Positions 63,318-64,000 of a stretch of DNA of 64,000 nt are shown one piece after another. A program made the position numbers and the translations under genes. The stretch's first letter is position 1. Each line of letters begins with the position of its first letter. The DNA is from Bradyrhizobium sp. 4 (GTDB taxonomy: Bacteria; Pseudomonadota; Alphaproteobacteria; Rhizobiales; Xanthobacteraceae), in the NCBI RefSeq assembly GCF_023100905.1, contig NZ_CP064686.1:4960001-5024000 (forward strand), read 5' to 3'. The notes under the pieces are model-generated. The model was not told the DNA's origin and ran no database searches. It worked only from the letters and a program-made list of their open reading frames with translations.

Positions 63318-63977
63318 TTAGGTCGAGCTGTGAATGGCACCGCGACAAATCGCGTCCGCCGCCCTTGTCATTTCCGGCCCGAGATAAGCGCGACAGCGCG
63401 GATCTGCGACGAGCGCGCCGAAATTCGCCATGGGTGTTACGCCGCCGCCGGCCACGAACAGGAATCGTCCGGCGATCTCGGCGAGGATCTCGAGGTGCCA
63501 GGCGGCCGTCGGGTGCATGCAGAGCACGACCAGCCGGCCCTCGTCGCGCAGCTTGCGGAAGAAATCGAGCATAAAGCCGATATAACCGTCCTGCAGGTTG
63601 AACTGCGGTTCGTCGAACAGGTGCACCAGCGGCGTCGGGGTCGGCGACGGCCCCAGGAAGGCGGACGGAATGCGCTTGCGAAAGCGCCTGACCTGATACG
63701 ATTGGTGATAGTGGATCGCGAGCCGGTCGCGCTCACGATATTTGACGCCATGGATATCGGTGCCCGCGACCAGCACGCGCCCCGAGGTCGGCGCATTCGA
63801 GCCCGTCATCATCTCGAACAAAGTCGTCTTGCCGGCCCCATTCGGGCCGACGACACCGATGATGTCAGGTTCGTCCAGCGACAGGCTTGCCTGTAGCGTA
63901 AATGTCGGTCGGCGGATCACGCGGCCCCTTGTATAGATCTTGCGAACGTCGTCGAGAACGAGCAGCGGTGCGGCCAC
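63318..63977 (-). CDS. ABC transporter ATP-binding protein lacking a recognisable signature motif
   Basis: 219 residues from GTG 63977, which directly abuts the stop of the preceding gene (TAAGTG). Walker A GPNGAGKT is at 44-51 and a Walker B-like LVHLFDEP at 117-124, with an H-loop-like VLCMHPTAAW after it. No LSGGQ is seen, and the stretch between Walker A and B is only about 70 residues, so the helical signature subdomain appears shortened or lost. It may be a regulatory or degenerate ATPase, or pair with a normal partner. Cytoplasmic. The aldehyde dehydrogenase gene follows 12 bases downstream. Confidence 0.75.
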   Translation of the reverse strand: MAAPLLVLDDVRKIYTRGRVIRRPTFTLQASLSLDEPDIIGVVGPNGAGKTTLFEMMTGSNAPTSGRVLVAGTDIHGVKYRERDRLAIHYHQSYQVRRFRKRIPSAFLGPSPTPTPLVHLFDEPQFNLQDGYIGFMLDFFRKLRDEGRLVVLCMHPTAAWHLEILAEIAGRFLFVAGGGVTPMANFGALVADPRCRAYLGPEMTRAADAICRGAIHSST

Positions 63978-64000
63978 TTATTGTACTCCCAGCAGGCGCT
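63978..64000 (-). CDS. 3' end of an upstream reverse-strand gene
   Basis: The final codons read RLLGVQ and a TAA stop that abuts the GTG of the ABC ATPase gene. Too short to identify. The tight junction suggests a gene in the same ABC transporter operon, perhaps a permease. Confidence 0.35.

Noticed and set aside
62223..63896. 557-codon forward frame opposite the aldehyde dehydrogenase and ABC genes
   Set aside because: Antisense shadow of recognised enzymes; no domain or ribosome site.

Overview
The window is a high-G+C chromosomal stretch of an alphaproteobacterium. Bradyrhizobium or a close relative is the best guess. Supporting signs are a groESL operon with both an alphaproteobacterial heat-shock promoter and a CIRCE operator, a usg-family gene, a DUF3126-type protein, an Anbu/alpha-E/ATP-grasp operon, a CtrA-like site, and dispersed palindromic repeats between genes. 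The genus is inferred; no rRNA gene is present. Most of the window is ordinary, densely packed core or catabolic DNA. One short tract (about 10.4-14.0 kb) looks accessory.

Layout. 1-2.3 kb: the end of a polyamine-type ABC importer operon (two permeases) followed by a hydantoin/Asp-Glu racemase-family gene. 2.4-10.4 kb: small envelope and secreted proteins, an Rmf-like small protein, gamma-carbonic anhydrase, membrane proteins (one facing a CtrA-like box), an FAD monooxygenase, a DUF3126 protein, cysE and a polytopic membrane protein. 10.4-14.0 kb: a frameshifted phage terminase-small-subunit-like gene, a twice-frameshifted membrane gene, and an intact secreted protein with five nearly identical 47-residue repeats followed by a CAP (PR-1/SCP-like) domain. 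14-21.7 kb: hydrolase, zf-CHCC protein, second FAD monooxygenase, lipoprotein-like protein, tRNA-Leu(UAA), MFS exporter and GT39-like glycosyltransferase.

21.9-34 kb is a coherent catabolic locus: an oligopeptide-type binding protein, two permeases and a double ATPase, plus an M20 peptidase, an MlrC-like M81 metallopeptidase, an M20D amidohydrolase, an amidase and an enoyl-CoA hydratase. Together they suggest import and stepwise hydrolysis of an amide- or peptide-linked compound. 34-38.9 kb holds a quinone reductase with a HCCA isomerase, a core-type MetE, a conserved unknown, gpt and a CinA-like protein. 39.2-43.4 kb is the Anbu operon: permuted ATP-grasp, alpha-E, transglutaminase-like and the proteasome-related Anbu peptidase.

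43.4-54.7 kb: SDR, MFS, CNT nucleoside transporter, rhomboid protease, threonine aldolase, an amino-acid binding protein divergent from a LysR regulator, a TPR-containing SPINDLY/O-GlcNAc transferase-like protein, a cupin with a histone-H1-like tail, and usg. 54.7-58.1 kb: groESL and signal peptidase I. 58.2-64 kb: a LysR regulator divergent from an isochorismatase-family hydrolase and GST, a secreted caspase-family protein with a C-terminal frameshift, an aldehyde dehydrogenase, and an ABC ATPase that appears to lack its signature motif.

The most unusual object is the five-repeat CAP protein. Other points worth a second look are the MlrC-containing uptake/degradation locus, the Anbu operon, the signature-less ABC ATPase, the cupin with a basic tail, a possible Shine-Dalgarno-masking RNA switch near 3.5 kb, and the dispersed repeats.
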